Assembly: GCF_022539315.1 (NCBI RefSeq)
Contig: NC_066315.1
Span: forward strand, 100,669,990 to 100,733,989
DNA length: 64,000 nucleotides
From: Serinus canaria
Lineage: Eukaryota; Chordata; Aves; Passeriformes; Fringillidae
Direction: 5' to 3'
The translations under genes were made by a program, and so were the position numbers. Position 1 is the stretch's first letter, and each line of letters begins with the position of its first letter. The notes under the pieces are model-generated. The model had not been told where the DNA came from, searched no databases, and was given only the letters and a program-made list of their open reading frames with translations. Below are positions 25,835 through 62,500 of this stretch, piece after piece.

Positions 25835-26926
25835 ATAACATGACCAATAAAATTTATTAAGTATTATATTTACAACTATTTACATATCCCTTCCATAGAT
25901 TAATATTAAAATAGACAATATACAATTTAAGAATTTTTAATTCAAAGGCATTTTGTTGGAAAAAATAGGCTCTATTACGAGACCACCATATAAGAGCAAA
26001 AGGGTTTTTTTTCTTTTACACAAAAATATTTTCAGTATAGGAAGTCACAGGTATGGCATTACAACAGCAGACTAATATGAAGTATGATTCTGTAAATATT
26101 ACAACAGTTTAGGTATCAGTTATTGAAAGGAAGGAGTTCAGAGTCCTGTGGAGCATGCAATACAGTTCAATCCTCTTACAGTTATGGTGATGAAACAAGC
26201 AGCTAAATCAAACGCATGCCATACAAAAAGGAACTGCCAACCAGGAACACACTACACTTAATAAAAACGACAACTTTGGTCCAATAAAACATCAGACAAA
26301 ACCAGTTTTACAGTTAAAATATCTATTTTATACAGGTTTGAACATTAATTACAAGACTATTTACATTTGCACAATATGTATAAAATAAATTATTTAAAAA
26401 TGAAGACAATATTACATCTTTTTCCAAAAAGAAATCTGTACAATAATTTACAAAACATAATATAAGATTGATTCTTTTCCTCCAAGTCTTACACTTTCTT
26501 CCACAGGCTTTCTCATCATTTTTCTGTGGGAGTTCAACTGTTACTGAAGTTTCATAATACAAAGCTTTATAGCAGATTTTAAGTGTCGTTTGCTTTTTGG
26601 TGGATGTTTTAGTTATTAACAGCTTCCAGCGCTGTAAACTCACCAGGTTTTGTCATCTTTTTCAGCAATAAGCCCTAAAGCTACAGGCAATTTCAAAACA
26701 CAGATAACAGCAGTTACTGGGAATCTGAATTTAAAATCAGCATCCATCTTCTGTGCTTGAGCAAGTGTCTGTGCCACACTTCTCTGTAGGAACACCTGAA
26801 TTATGGAGAAAGGTAGTATTCCACAGAATTAAGTGCTCTGTCTCAAAAGAAAAAATACCTTTGTGCACCACTGCACCTCAGTCTCCAGCTGTCCACGGGG
26901 AGGGACGAGCCAGACGGTGCTGGCTC
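25835..26926 (-). other. ANKRD12: ANKRD12 3' untranslated region
   Basis: AT-rich sequence following the ANKRD12 stop codon up to the chosen poly(A) signal. The small ORFs in it have no recognised similarity. The length is inferred. Confidence 0.5.
25853..25858 (-). terminator. ANKRD12: ANKRD12 poly(A) signal AATAAA (likely)
   Basis: Minus-strand AATAAA inside the near-palindrome CAATAAAATTTATT, followed downstream by T/G-rich sequence (TTATTGGTCATG). It is about 1.07 kb after the ANKRD12 stop codon. Other candidate signals may exist nearer the stop, so this is a choice rather than proof. Confidence 0.5.
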
Positions 26927-43066
<16,140 letters not shown>

Positions 43067-43648
43067 TTAAACACACAGCAAAACTTCTCACTAGAATTAA
43101 GCTTTTTAAGAGAAAACAAAAGGTCATGAAATCAAAGTTCTCCCCTCCTTTTACAGCTCTCACTTAGGCATGTAAAAATACTAAATAACATTTATATCTA
43201 ATAAAAGAAATGCAGTTTAAATTTTGAAAACCTCACCCACTGTGCATAATTCCTGTATAACCCGACTCTTTCTAAAGGACAATACCCTGCATAGACTGTT
43301 GAGGAAACAGTTGCTGCTAAATAGTAACAAGTTTCTATTACACAAATGTTAAAATATTTGTCTTAAGATCAATGTTTTCACTAGGCTGAAGTTGATTCTG
43401 TGAAGTGATGCCACAGCTGTACCTTAGAACAGAAGGACCACACACTGTATTTCAGGTTATTCTAATGCCAAGAAAGTTAACACTACATCAGAACATAGGC
43501 CAATAGGACTTTTTTTCCTAGAAGTATTTTGAAACTTTGACTAGAAAACATTCCTAGAGGGTTGCATTTTATGTATTTGTCTGGGAAAGAGAAACCAACT
43601 TTTACAAATCATGTGACATGATGTTCTTCTTCATGTGGTTTTCACAGA

Positions 43649-44640
43649 CCACAGAATGGTCGAGGTTGGAAGACACCTTTGGAGACCATCTTGTTCAACC
43701 CACCCTGCTCATGCAGGGACACCCACGACAATGCCCAGAAAGCTTTTGAATTATCTCCAAGGACAGAGACTACACCGCCTCCCTGGACAACCTGTGCCAC
43801 TGCTTGGTCATCCTCACAGAGAAAAAAATGTTTCCTGCTGCTCAGAGGGAACTTCCTGTGTTTCATTGTGTGCGCAATGCCTCTGGTCCTGCCACTGTGC
43901 ACAAATGACAAGAGCCCAGCTCTGTCCTCTTCGCAACCTCCCCTCAGATATTTTTAATGCATCAACAAGATTCCCCTGAGCCTTTGCTTTTCCAGGCTGT
44001 CATGTTCCTGGCCCTTCCCTGGACTCCCTCCATGGTGTCAATGTCACTCCTGTACTGGGGAGCCCAGAACTGGACCCAGCACTGCAGCTGTGGGCTCACC
44101 AGTGCTGAGCAGAGGGGGAGGATCACCTCCCTCAACCAGCTGGCAACATTCCTCCTACTGCAGCCTGGGACACCATTGGCCTTCTTTGCAGCAAGGGCAC
44201 ATTGCTGGCTCATGGTCAAGCTGATGTTGCTCAGCATGAGCCAGGGCCTTTTCTGCAAAGCTGCTTTCCCAGCTGGTCAGATCCCAACCTGCACTGCGGC
44301 TTGGATGTTTGTTCCTCCCCAGCAGCAGGACTTTGCACTTCCCCTTGCTGAACTACATGAGATTCCCACGAGCCCATTTCTCCAACACGTTAAGATTCCT
44401 CTGGATGGCAGCACAACTCTCTGATGCACCACCCACTCCTCCTCAGAATCCCCAATTCTGTGTCATTAGGAAACTTCCTGATGGAACACTCTACCCCAAC
44501 CATTAATGAAGGTGTTAAACAGGAGTGGACACAGTACTGATCCAAAGTACAGAGGCAGTTACTGGCCTCCAAATAAACTTTGTGCCACTAATCACCACCA
44601 TTCTGGCTTAGATGTTCAGCCAGTTTTCAATCCACCTCAT
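43649..44640 (-). mobile_element. CR1 LINE, longest copy in the window (about 1 kb, truncated)
   Basis: The plus strand reads ACAGAATGGTCGAGGTTGG at the 3' end, then the complement of the CR1 reverse transcriptase C-terminal part: TGGACCCAGCACTGCAGCTG, GCCTTCTTTGCAGCAAGGGC, CCTCTGGATGGCAGCACAAC, CAGCCAGTTTTCAATCCACC. Stops and indels break the frame. The 5' boundary is soft and could extend to about 44.7 kb. Confidence 0.93.
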
Positions 44641-45143
44641 TTCTTTTACCTAAAAGATTCTGAATTGTCGAATATTCTGTAAAAGCCAAATGAAAAGTTC
44701 CTGTCTGGCACTCAAGTAAGTTACTCATGATCAAGAATCTTTTGCTTCTGAGGAGGCAACAATTCTTTCTGTGCTCCAAGAAGTGTTACATACTCCTCAA
44801 TCTGCAGAAACACAGGAGGGACCAAGAATTACTGCCTCCACTTCAGCAACTTACTTACCTGATCACCCACAGAAACCAGCTGTTCCACCCACTGGCAGGA
44901 ACTTTTCTACACTGAGTAACTATATTACACCCATGTGAAACACTTACTCCTGATTAATCTACTCAAGATGGGAAGTATGTGACTTTCGGGATATTTTTCA
45001 CCATGAAACAAACCATCTCAGAAAGACACTGTATCATAACCAATATGGTATTTTTCTCTATATCTTTCTCTGGTAAAATCATCATTCTGATATTGAGTTA
45101 ATCTGCAAAGTGGCAAAGTGGGAATGGCTAATTAAAGACAGAG

Positions 45144-45171
<28 letters not shown>
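45144..45171. repeat. Poly(A)/(T) run, 28 bases
   Basis: A pure A run on the plus strand, so T on the transcribed ANKRD12 strand. No retroelement body was recognised next to it. Confidence 0.9.
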
Positions 45172-45176
<5 letters not shown>

Positions 45177-45321
45177 TGCACATTTCAGAAAATTCAATTG
45201 AGAAATTTAACAAACTACCTTTAAAAATATAAGTGAAAGACAACCTTAGCAATATCAATTGTTACCTGCAGCAAGCCTTAATAGCTAACACTATACAAAA
45301 GATTAAGGCCACTTAAACTTA

Positions 45322-51908
<6,587 letters not shown>

Positions 51909-53896
51909 TCAGTATATTTTTCTAAAAATAAAACCATTCTCTTCAGGCCTGTAAACTTGTGACTGGTGACAGGTGATGAAAAACAGAAATTACACCTCTA
52001 ACTTACTGCATTTGCATTAGTGTTGGTTACCTGCTCTAATCATATTAGGATAATAAGCTACTGAGATAAAGCACTTAAAGCTGTAAGCAGGATTACAAAA
52101 AAATTCTAACAGATGAAAAACCCATTTCACAGAAGGAATGCTGTGTATGTCACAACTTTAATTCTCAGAGAATAAAGCCAAGAACTTGAAATTTCTGTAA
52201 AATCAGCTGGTCAGCTTTCAACATTGAATACAGATCTGAGATTACGCTCTCTTCTACTTCTCTCAAGACACCGTGGTAAAAATTAGGAAAAGACTAGTTA
52301 ATATTGGTACCTGCTAAGTAATTGGTTAAAAGATTTTTTCTCTCAAACTCATCCTGGTATTTTGTCTTAGAGCAATTTCTTCTCCAGAATTCATATCCTT
52401 CAAAAACATACAGCTATTTTATGTACATAACTTCTTTCCTTTTATCAATATTTATGGAAGCTGTTTAATTTTTCATCTCCAAGTTTTAAACCAGGAGCTA
52501 AAATTACACATCTGAGTAAACACATCAAAAATAAAACAAAACAATGTTCCCACCAAAACCAAGAAACCCTATCATCTGCAAAAGCGGAAAACCTTAAAAC
52601 AGAGAACTCCACTGAGGAAAACTCACTGAACTTCGGCAGAGGTAAAAATTAGAATCTTAAGTCCCTTTGAAGTTCCTAGTTATCTTTTAACTTTCTATAG
52701 TTCTGCCTTCTTTCTTGTACCATTATTTTCCTCTCAACTAATTTTCTGCCTTCCTAGCCTTCTCTAAATTTCACTTTCTAGGCCTGATTACAGGCACAAG
52801 CTCTAGTAAAGCAGTGTTCTTGAGGCACAGGAAGGCACATCAACAGTTCTTATCTTGAATTCCATATTGACCCATAAGAAATACATGATCCTATGGGCTA
52901 AACAATTGCCAGTGCAAGTATTTAAGAATGGAAAGCTACTGACCCACGTATATATTTTAAAAACCTCTATACATTTATCCATCATGTTTAAAAATGAAAC
53001 AAGATCCCTTTTACAGAATCAAATGATGTTTTTTTATTCCTAAACTGAAGGCAACTCAGAGTCTTGAATATCTAAAAAATTAATTCAATATCCAAATCAA
53101 CACTATTTGTGTTGTACCTTATTGGTAAAAACATCTGTGTAGGAAAATAAAAAAAAACCAAACCCTTAACAAGAAAACTGTACTTTGAACTTTTCACTGC
53201 AAACATGTTGCTCTTTCTGCAACAAAAAAGTATAGCATACTCTTTACTGACTAATTTAGTACTTCCACTGAAATAACACATTTCAGATTGACCAGCATAA
53301 TCAGATATTTTTAAGCATATGCTATTTACTGGTCATGATTCTTTCCTTGAAAAATACACTTATTTTCATTCTGAATTATTCCTTACCAATCTATAGCTAT
53401 TTTCAGCTCAAGAAAATAATTTATCAAAATAAATAATATAATGTTTTTTATTATCTAGGTTTTACTCTTTAATACATTGAGATTGTCTGAGTTTTTTGGG
53501 TTTTGCTCTTTTTTTTAATCAGCAGAATTTATTCCTGCCTCATGTTCAGTGCTCCATTTCAGTGGTAAATTATTCTTCTATTACACTTTATTAACACAGT
53601 GTTTGCAAAGCATTTCTAGATCTTACAAATTAAAAGCACCAAATAGGAACACAACTGTTCTCACCAAGTTATACTGGAATTAAGCACTTAGTGCTCAAAA
53701 TAAACAAAATTTTATTAAAATGGATATTAGACTTCATATATGTTATCAGTTAATCTAAACATTTTAATACACAAAAATCAATATGATCAACAACAAAGCT
53801 AAAAAAAGTCTCAAGATTATAGCAGGTGCACCTGATAATCCCCCCAAGATCTCATGGATATGACCTGGTTCTGACAAGAGGGGTGGAAGAAAGCAA

Positions 53897-54003
53897 AAAA
53901 ACCAAATCAAACCAAAACAAAACCAAAACCAAACAAAAAAAAATCCCCAAACAAACAAAACCTCCAAAAATCAAACCAAACAAACCAACAAGAAACAACA
54001 GGA
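53897..54003. repeat. A/C-rich (CAAA/CCAAA) low-complexity tract
   Basis: The plus strand consists of AACCAAA, CAAAAC and CAAAC units with scattered CC. The transcribed ANKRD12 strand reads T/G. Confidence 0.88.
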
Positions 54004-54300
54004 GAAAGTGACTAGGGCATATAAAATAGAAAGCTTTATATATCAAAAAATAAATCAACGTTCCAAGAATCACATAGCACACTACACTTTAACAGGATGA
54101 GACCAACTTAACATTTAGGAACTTCAACTTCTTAGCTATTCATCTTACAGTAACAGAAAACTTTCACCACTGTGAACTTGATGTTTCTACAACCTGAACA
54201 GCAACAACTTCCCTAATAAAGGAACAGAATCAGTTTAAGATATTAATTTTAGGTAGAATTTAATGTATAAAACTGACTATGAAACTCAATCAGTTGGTTT

Positions 54301-54350
54301 GAGGGTTTTTTTTGTTGTTGGTTTGGTTTTTTTTGGTTTTTTTTTTTTAC
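54301..54350. repeat. T/G-rich (GGTTTT) low-complexity tract
   Basis: The plus strand has runs of T broken by G, GG and GTTG. It is complementary in type to the A/C tract 300 bases to its left. Confidence 0.88.
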
Positions 54351-54986
54351 ATTTTTTATACTTTGTTTTCAGGTTCTATGGAATACAAATATCTTCTATT
54401 ACATTCACATTCTCATCACTTTCTGCAGTTAGAAATTAACTTATGTTCATTAGAAATGGAACATAAGAGATTTTTTCACTTTTTATTAAAAAAATAAAAC
54501 CTAGAACTCTTCCAGTGTCTTCATGTTCAACCACCTTTATTAAATAAACTTCATAACACAGCCACACTCCTCTGGACTATATCTCTTTAAGATTTTCCCT
54601 TGGCAACACAAGCTTTTCAATGATCACTAAAAAAAATTATTTTGAAACACTCAAGTTATGTGGAACAGGAATTTAGGAGCATCCGAGTACTTATTTGTAA
54701 AAGGGCTCAATGAAATCCACTCACAATATTTAAAATGTACTGGCACAAGGAACATCAGAGACACTGGTGATTGTTTTAGGATAATTTACACATGACAGAT
54801 TTTTGTCCCAAGGTAGACAATAATGTTTTTTTGTTTGCTTGCTTTTTTTCCCCCCAACTGGATAAACAAATACCTATTCAAGTAATTTTTAATGTATGTA
54901 ATAGGTGGGTTTCTCAAAACAAATCATGCCAAACTAACAGAATTTTTCATTTGGTAAAATAATCACCTCAGTGGATAAAGGAAATT

Positions 54987-55021
54987 AAGCAAAAAAAACC
55001 CCAAAAAAACCAAAAACCCCC
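54987..55021. repeat. A/C-rich low-complexity tract
   Basis: The plus strand is runs of A broken by CCCC, CC and CCCCC. It is about 35 bases. Confidence 0.75.
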
Positions 55022-56935
55022 AAATTCAAACTTCAGGGCTCATCATACACTGCTTTTATGTAAAAGACTTCCAATATAGTCTAAATCGTAAAAATTAACA
55101 GGATCAAAAAACAGGACCATGCAAAATTAAAATATGAACAACTTGAAATTAATGTTATGAAGTCATAAGATTGAATGATATACAACCAAAGAATAATATA
55201 TTCATTGCTAGGTTAAGACCACTTCTGCAGAGGATGAAGTTCAGAGATAGAGTTTATGGAGCTCTGTGTGATCACTGCAACCTGACTGAAGTTACTTCCA
55301 AGAGAAACACATCATGACTAGCTGTGTTTCCTACCCTCAGGGAAACAGAAAGCCTAGAATGTGATGCAGAGACCCCAAAGGGCATTTAACAATGTAGAGA
55401 TTTCAGGGTACTATTGTGATACCTAATTAATCAAGTTTATGACATATTTATTTAATGAAAACAAGATGCAAAACCACCTCCACTTTCCTGCCTGTAGCCC
55501 AAATAACAGTTAAATGAAGTTGTTATAGTTGAACAATAAGCCCAAATCCAGCAAGCAGTGTGTGAACACTCCCTTCAACACTCCCACAAACCTCTTTAAC
55601 TACAGAAAGCATGAGCACAGGAATTGTGTTACTGTGATGTACCCATGCAGCATGAAGAGGTCATTTGGTCTGCTCTTCTGGATGACAACTAAATGCTAAA
55701 AGAAGTATGACTATGCCAGGTTTGGACTATTTAAAAACTGAAATTGAAGGGGTCAGAAAACAAAATGAAGATCCTGCTACAAACAGTAAATCTGGATAAC
55801 ATAATTTCCAAGAAAGATTAACAAATTACCACATTCGGTATAATTGTAACTCATTGTTCCTGAATAATCAACTCTGTAACAAGATTCTCTTACAACTGAA
55901 AGATTTTTAGGCTCTGCAGTTATGTTTAATTACTATAAAAAATTCTAATTTCTCTCTTCAGACTAGTAAGGTGGAGAAAGCAAACAAATCTGACTTCTGC
56001 AAAATCAACACCAGTCTATTGTTCTTATTTCAATAACCACATCAGAGGTTACTTAAAACTAACCAGATTACTTAAATAAATTAAGAAAATGTAAGCAACT
56101 CTGTTTATGCAGTCTAAATAACTGAAGGCTTTTCAATCAAAATATGGTTTTGGGTTGGGAGACTTAAAATCAGAGAATTTATTTTAAAATATATGAAAAA
56201 TAATTCTGCTTTGATCATCCAATCCAGCAGTTTCAATCAAAGAAAGACTAAAAGATAAGATTTACTTATACATTGGTTAAAGCTATACTGCAGTATAAAT
56301 AAATTTGCCTGCAGGATGTATACATTGTATTATTTTTTTGTGGTTGCTCTGACCAAGAATGGGGATGTCACAACAGAGCTCTCAGTTTCAGGAAGCCACC
56401 ACAGCCAGGGGAGAGTCACAGCCCAGCACTACAGAAGAAACACAACAGGATGCTGCTGATAAAGACAGGGACAGAGTGTCCTTCCAGGTGTGTCCTGTTC
56501 CCAGGGGCCTCTTCAGAGGGCCCCAGCTCTCCTAGGACTCACATTATCCTTCAGACCTGCAGAGACTTGGCAGCTCCTGCAGCCTTCTCAACTGGCATTG
56601 CAGGACTGCCTTTACCCAACTGGCTGCAATCTTCATGGGTATCAAATCATTAAGAAAGTAACTAAAAGGCTCAATCCTAAAACACTGAATAAAATTTTTT
56701 TGCAGCATTTTCTTAAGAAAAAAAAAATTAGATAAAGAGGTGGGCTAAAATTGTTCTAGACTCTACAAATGCTATTTGGTTTCAGTCTTGCCAAAACTGA
56801 CTGGGTGTAAAATGTACTTTGTGTATAGTGTTGCAGAAATCAAATGAAAAAAAAAAAAAAAACCCAAAACATTTCTGTGTTATGTCAACTTTCATTTTGG
56901 CTGTCCATGTTCATTATCACTTGCAGTATTTAGAC

Positions 56936-57072
56936 AAAACCTGAAACAAAACAAACCAACCAAACAAAAAAGCCCACCAGAAAAAAGAGCAATTTTTACC
57001 AAAATCAGAAAAAAAAAAACCCAAACCAAACCAAACCAAACCAAAAAAAAAAAAAAAAAAAAAAAAAAACCC
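56936..57072. repeat. A/C-rich tract with (ACCAA)n and a long A run
   Basis: It begins as CAAA/CCAA units (56936-56971), then after a short unique stretch has an A run, about four ACCAA units (57020-57042) and an A run of about 27 bases up to 57069. Confidence 0.88.
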
Positions 57073-59343
57073 ACAAGAAAATTTTCGTTTACAGAAAACC
57101 CTGGAACTAGAACCAAGAAACCTTTAATGATGTAATGCTCTAAAAATTGGGTATCACCATTCTTTGACTCATTTACATGCCTAAACAGGATGAAATCCAA
57201 TTGTCATGGAGTTTCTACAATAAGCTAGTAACCCTACAATGTATCTTGGGGATAAACCATTTATTAAACTATTTAACTAAAAATTTTGAAGTACCTCTAG
57301 CTACTTATACATTTAGGGTTTTTTAAACTCAGACATATTTTTAAAGCTGATAGGAAGCTGAAGCTGATAGGAAGCTTTTCATTACCTTTTCTTTTCCCCC
57401 CTCTGTGTCTGATTATACTCTAATTTCGAAAAACTTACTTTCTTCCTTCTCAACGTTTGTCATTCTCTGTACACAGCTATCAGGGAGACACTTCTGTCAG
57501 AGGCAGCAGTTTAGCTCAGTGACAGCAAACCTTTTCCATGGATAATGCTACGTTGGTGCCAGAAGCAGCACTGCGTTTCACGATCACTGATGTCAGTCCT
57601 AATCCATGTCAGTGACAAACTTGGCACCAGTGTAAGTGTCTAATTCCCAGGGGTCTAATCTAATTGGTTAGGCACAGAATCTGCATTACAGGAACAGTTT
57701 TTCATCCTAGCAATGCTCTGCTCTGAAGTTTCTGGAAGGTTTATGTACCAAGTTTTCCACCTGCAAAAGGGCAGTTGCTCTAACCTCCTTACCTCAGCAG
57801 AAATTAAATGTTGACCAAGCTGTGGTGTTTGCCAGCATAGTTAAGAGTCACATGCCTTCTGCTTTTGTGTTAAATATTTCTTGCCCCTACTTGACATGTC
57901 TATTTCACCTCCCTGCTACAACTTCTGACAAAAAAATTTTATAGTGTGAGCATCATCTTTTTGTGCATGTCTAAGTATCTGAGGTAATTAATCTTGTTTG
58001 TGGCAACTGTAACAATAGATGCTATAGCAAAAAAAACCACAAAAAGTTCTGCTACTTTACGAGATGCGTGGGACAATGACTTATTTAAAGTTAATGGGGG
58101 TGGGGAGACATGACAAAAGATTTTCAACAGAGAAAACTTTCAATAAATATTTAATATTACATCTAAATACATTTACTTCCATTATGAAAAAATAATTATG
58201 GTTCTAATACCAAGCAAAAAACTTAATAAAGCAGGTGCTGGGAGCATACTTCTAATTTAGACATGGTCTTTTCAAAATCAAATGGTATTGTGAATAGTGC
58301 AAGAATGCTGTAAAACCACTGGGAACAGAACTAAAGCCAAGAGCATTGTTTTGTTATGTGACTATTTCAAATATGGATTTCATACTACAGTTTCTTTATA
58401 GTAATAAAAACGTGTATGTATTATCAAGGAGCCAAATCTGCATGAAATCAATCCTGAACAAAAATTAAACTCACACTGAGGTATACACTTCTACCTTGCA
58501 TTTAAATCTACACATATTAAGGGAACTATCTGGTAATGAAAATGTTCAAATGTACAATAAGCAATGTATAAAAAACTGTAGCACTGAGCCTTTGAGAAAT
58601 TTGAGGAATTTCAATGTGTTTTGCTGACCATGGATACTGTTTGGTTATCAACTTAATTACTGAACTATTATTGCACAATGACACAGATAATTAATTATCT
58701 AAACCCAGAGATAACTGTACCTCTTGGAATGTATCCAGCTCCCTCCATCTTGATTTGAAAAGAACTGTGCTAAGAATGCAGTTTGAAGCCTTGAAATCAG
58801 TTCTAATATAAATAAGCTCAAGCTGGGAAGAACTATTTAGCCTCTGCAGAGAAGGCAGAGGTGATAGGAACTTCAACTGAAAGGAAGTGTGCTCTCCATG
58901 ACTATTTTAGTTAGCTCTGTCACCTTAGCAACCTTTTCGATGAAGGACAGTACATCTACCAATCTATCCAACTCTCCCTCCCCAAAAAAGGCTATGAAAG
59001 GCTGACAGCTGTGTCTCAAATCAAGGCATTCACATGGTTTTTCATCTGTTTACTCATTTAAACAAATGGACCTCTAGGGATGACAAAACAAAGAAAGATT
59101 TGTTACTGAAAGAGAAGGAAAGAATGAGGTTAGGAAACAACTGGAGAATATAGATCAACTATGGTGGCATGCTGGCTATTGCTAATGACAGGATGAAAGC
59201 CTATCAGACTGAGATGCAACAATCAGAAGGAGACAAGCAACTTTTATATTTAGTATTCTTTTTGAAGAGGAAAAAAATCAATGTGAAAACATAATATACA
59301 ATTAATTAAGTTAGGACGTGTTTTACCAACAAATAATTAGTTA

Positions 59344-59511
<168 letters not shown>

Positions 59512-62500
59512 CTAATATAAATAAAAAGTATACTAAGTAATTTTTGCATAAAGTAGGATAGTCTTATAATATATACAGACTGAAAAGACTGATATGTGAG
59601 AATGCATGTGCTTGTGTATGTGTATTACAAAATTTATTCAATAAACAAAAGAATCATCATTTCTTTTTTAAATTACTAACTTCCATGTTACTTCTACTTT
59701 CAGACACATCACTGTAGAAATGCTGTTCACTATTAGAGGCTTAACAAATTAGCAAAGGAGCAACTTAAACTGAACAAGAATTTGCCAAGTCTTGATGACC
59801 ATCCCAGTTTCCTTCCCTGACCATAACAATCCCATTAAAAGCACATTAAAAGCCCACCCTGCAATTCAGACTGTGAATTGTACACCCCCAAAAACCCCTC
59901 TAATTACCTTCCTCTGCCTCCACTCCCACCCTGTGATCCATCAATACAGAACTCCCTTTCTATTTCAACAATAACAGTGCAATGTTTCATTTGAGAAAAA
60001 TCTATGAAGAAATATTCTAAACTGATACCAAATTTAGAAGAAAAAAGGTACAAGCTATTTGGATTCTTGAGTTGTATAAATCTAGAGATTTTGGCTTATA
60101 ACCCATATTTCAAATAAACAGAGAAAAACCTAAATAGGCTCACTATTAAATTATACTCGATTGCTTCACTAATATAGGAGGAAAGAATGCAAAAGATATC
60201 AGGTTAGTGTAAAGACTGATTGAGAGAATCCTCTACAAACCCAACATCTTGGCTACCAATCAAGTTGCAATGGAGAGACATCTTTTCTGTACAATACATG
60301 CTGCAGAAACATTTACCCACTCTGTCAGCTATCACAACTCTACAGCTTTACATCATTCTTAACACATGATCAGATGAAATTACTAATAGATTAACTTCCT
60401 AAAGGTAGAAGAACAATATACTGCCTTGCCAATCACTGAAAACCAAAAAGCTGCTCCTTGGTACTTCTAAAGATTTATTACAATTGGAGGAAAACTAAAA
60501 AATAACTTAAAGTAGAGGTACTGTTCTCAAAGACATCTTCTTTTTTTTTATTTTTTTTAAAAACCAACTCAGGTAGGAAGATTTCATCTGACATGCTGAG
60601 TTTAAAATGTTGCCAAAAAGTTAGGCAGAAGTGATTAGAAAAAGAAACTGTAAAAACCCTACAACCTTCAGAAGACAAATATCTGTACAAGGGAAATGAC
60701 AAAGAAGGCATTAGTCTGTATCAACAGAATTCCTGAGGTATAAAGGTTGCTGCCCTTAGAGAACACCTTTCTTCTTCACTCCAAGTTTAGAAACCCAAAA
60801 AAACCAAAGTAGAATGCAGAATAAAATCCACACACCAAAACCAAAGCCAACTCTTTTTCAAAACCCTGAAGGAAACAACATCCTCCTCCTTTTATTTTTT
60901 TTTTTTTACATGCTAGAACAAAAAAAATCTAAAAACCCAAACCCCTTAAGACTCCCCTAGGCCCTTGGAACACAGAGTGCCTGTGGTATTAGTTATGAAA
61001 GAAGTTAATCCATCTAACACAAGTCATCATTTCCAAATGCATCTCTAAGTTGGCAAAAGCAGATCCAAACTCCATTAAGCCTTTCCCTCTCTCTTCCACC
61101 ACACACACAAGTTTCCCACTTGAGCCCAACCCCACCAAGAATTTCTCATCCCTTATTTCAAACAAACCAATAATTTCACCTATGTATGTGAATTTCCCGC
61201 AATATAAAGTGGCATCAAAATTTTATTCTTTTCTCTAGAATATTACCTTATGTTTGGCACTATGCAATAGAAAGGATGAACTAAAAATAATTTAGAATTC
61301 CTAAGCAGAAAATCTTGGTTTCAACTTGTTCAGTAGGAAAAAAAAAACCCACAACTTTTTGCAGTTGGTAATCTCTAAAAAGAATTCCTTTTTTGAGGGC
61401 ACTCCTCAGTAGGTGCTCACAAAGAGGCACAAGCTGCTTAAGTAATTTGAAAGCTTTACATTCATTCTTAAATTGCTTATATGTATTATGTTAAATATTA
61501 TGAATGATGCACTAGTTTTTGAATAAAGACTGAAAATTAATTTTGTGATACTCTAATTAGGAGGAGAGACAGTTCAAAGTGCATACTTTCAAATAAATAA
61601 AAACACATTGAAAATTTTAAAAAGGCTATACATAGAATACACAGAAACTGAAAAAAAAAAGGGAGACTGTTTTGTTCCTTAGCTAATGTGGAAACAAGCA
61701 TTCAACATTCAGTGTTGGACTTTCCAATCCAAAAGATGCAACCAACAGAGTGTTTGAGAAGTCTGTATGAAGTTGATGCTGTTTATTATTTTTGGCGACA
61801 ATACTGAAATAGAGATTCTATCAGATATGCAGATATCATCACAACTGAAAGGGAGGAAGAAGCAAAGAGCCCTGGCAAGGCAAATGTAAAATGACTGATT
61901 GGAAAAGCAGTCTTAATACAAAACAAAATAGGAAAAGCCAGGATAAAACCAAGGTCCTACAAACTGATAAAAATAATTAACTGCACCATCACAAAATGCT
62001 GTCTTAGAAGACAGAAAACTCTTAATGGCATCCTGGATTCAACTCCAAGTAAAGGAAGTAGAAGTAGGAAGAGAAAGTAGAAACCCTGCAGGTTAGACCA
62101 GGCATTCCATTTTCAAGAGTGGGCATTCACTGTTCCAATTGTTCCTAGTCACTGTCCACAGCATGGACATCTCTTTCCCAGGGTCCAAGGCAAGGTTCAA
62201 AACTCAGCATCAACAGGTCTGTTGCATTACTTTAATGTGACCCATAAAGCAACCTAAAATGAAGTTGACATTTTTTATAAAATTATCTGTAAATCATGTG
62301 GACTTTCTAAAGAGGTTGACTAATCTCAAGTGAAAACTGCTAATCAGATAAAACACTGAAGAGATGTTGATGTTCAGAAAACTAAACTACTGCTGCAAAG
62401 TGAAAAGCATTACATACTTTCCACGTCCACTACAGCTAGAGAACATTTAATGGCTTCAGACTGTACCAGGAGACTAGCAAAGGTTATTTATCCTTCTACT

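Noticed and set aside
57430..57475. Candidate small exon on the minus strand ending GAAGAAA|GTAAGT
   Set aside because: From the nearest acceptors the length is 28 or 38 nt, which would break the phase 1 to 1 frame, and the peptide does not match ANKRD12.
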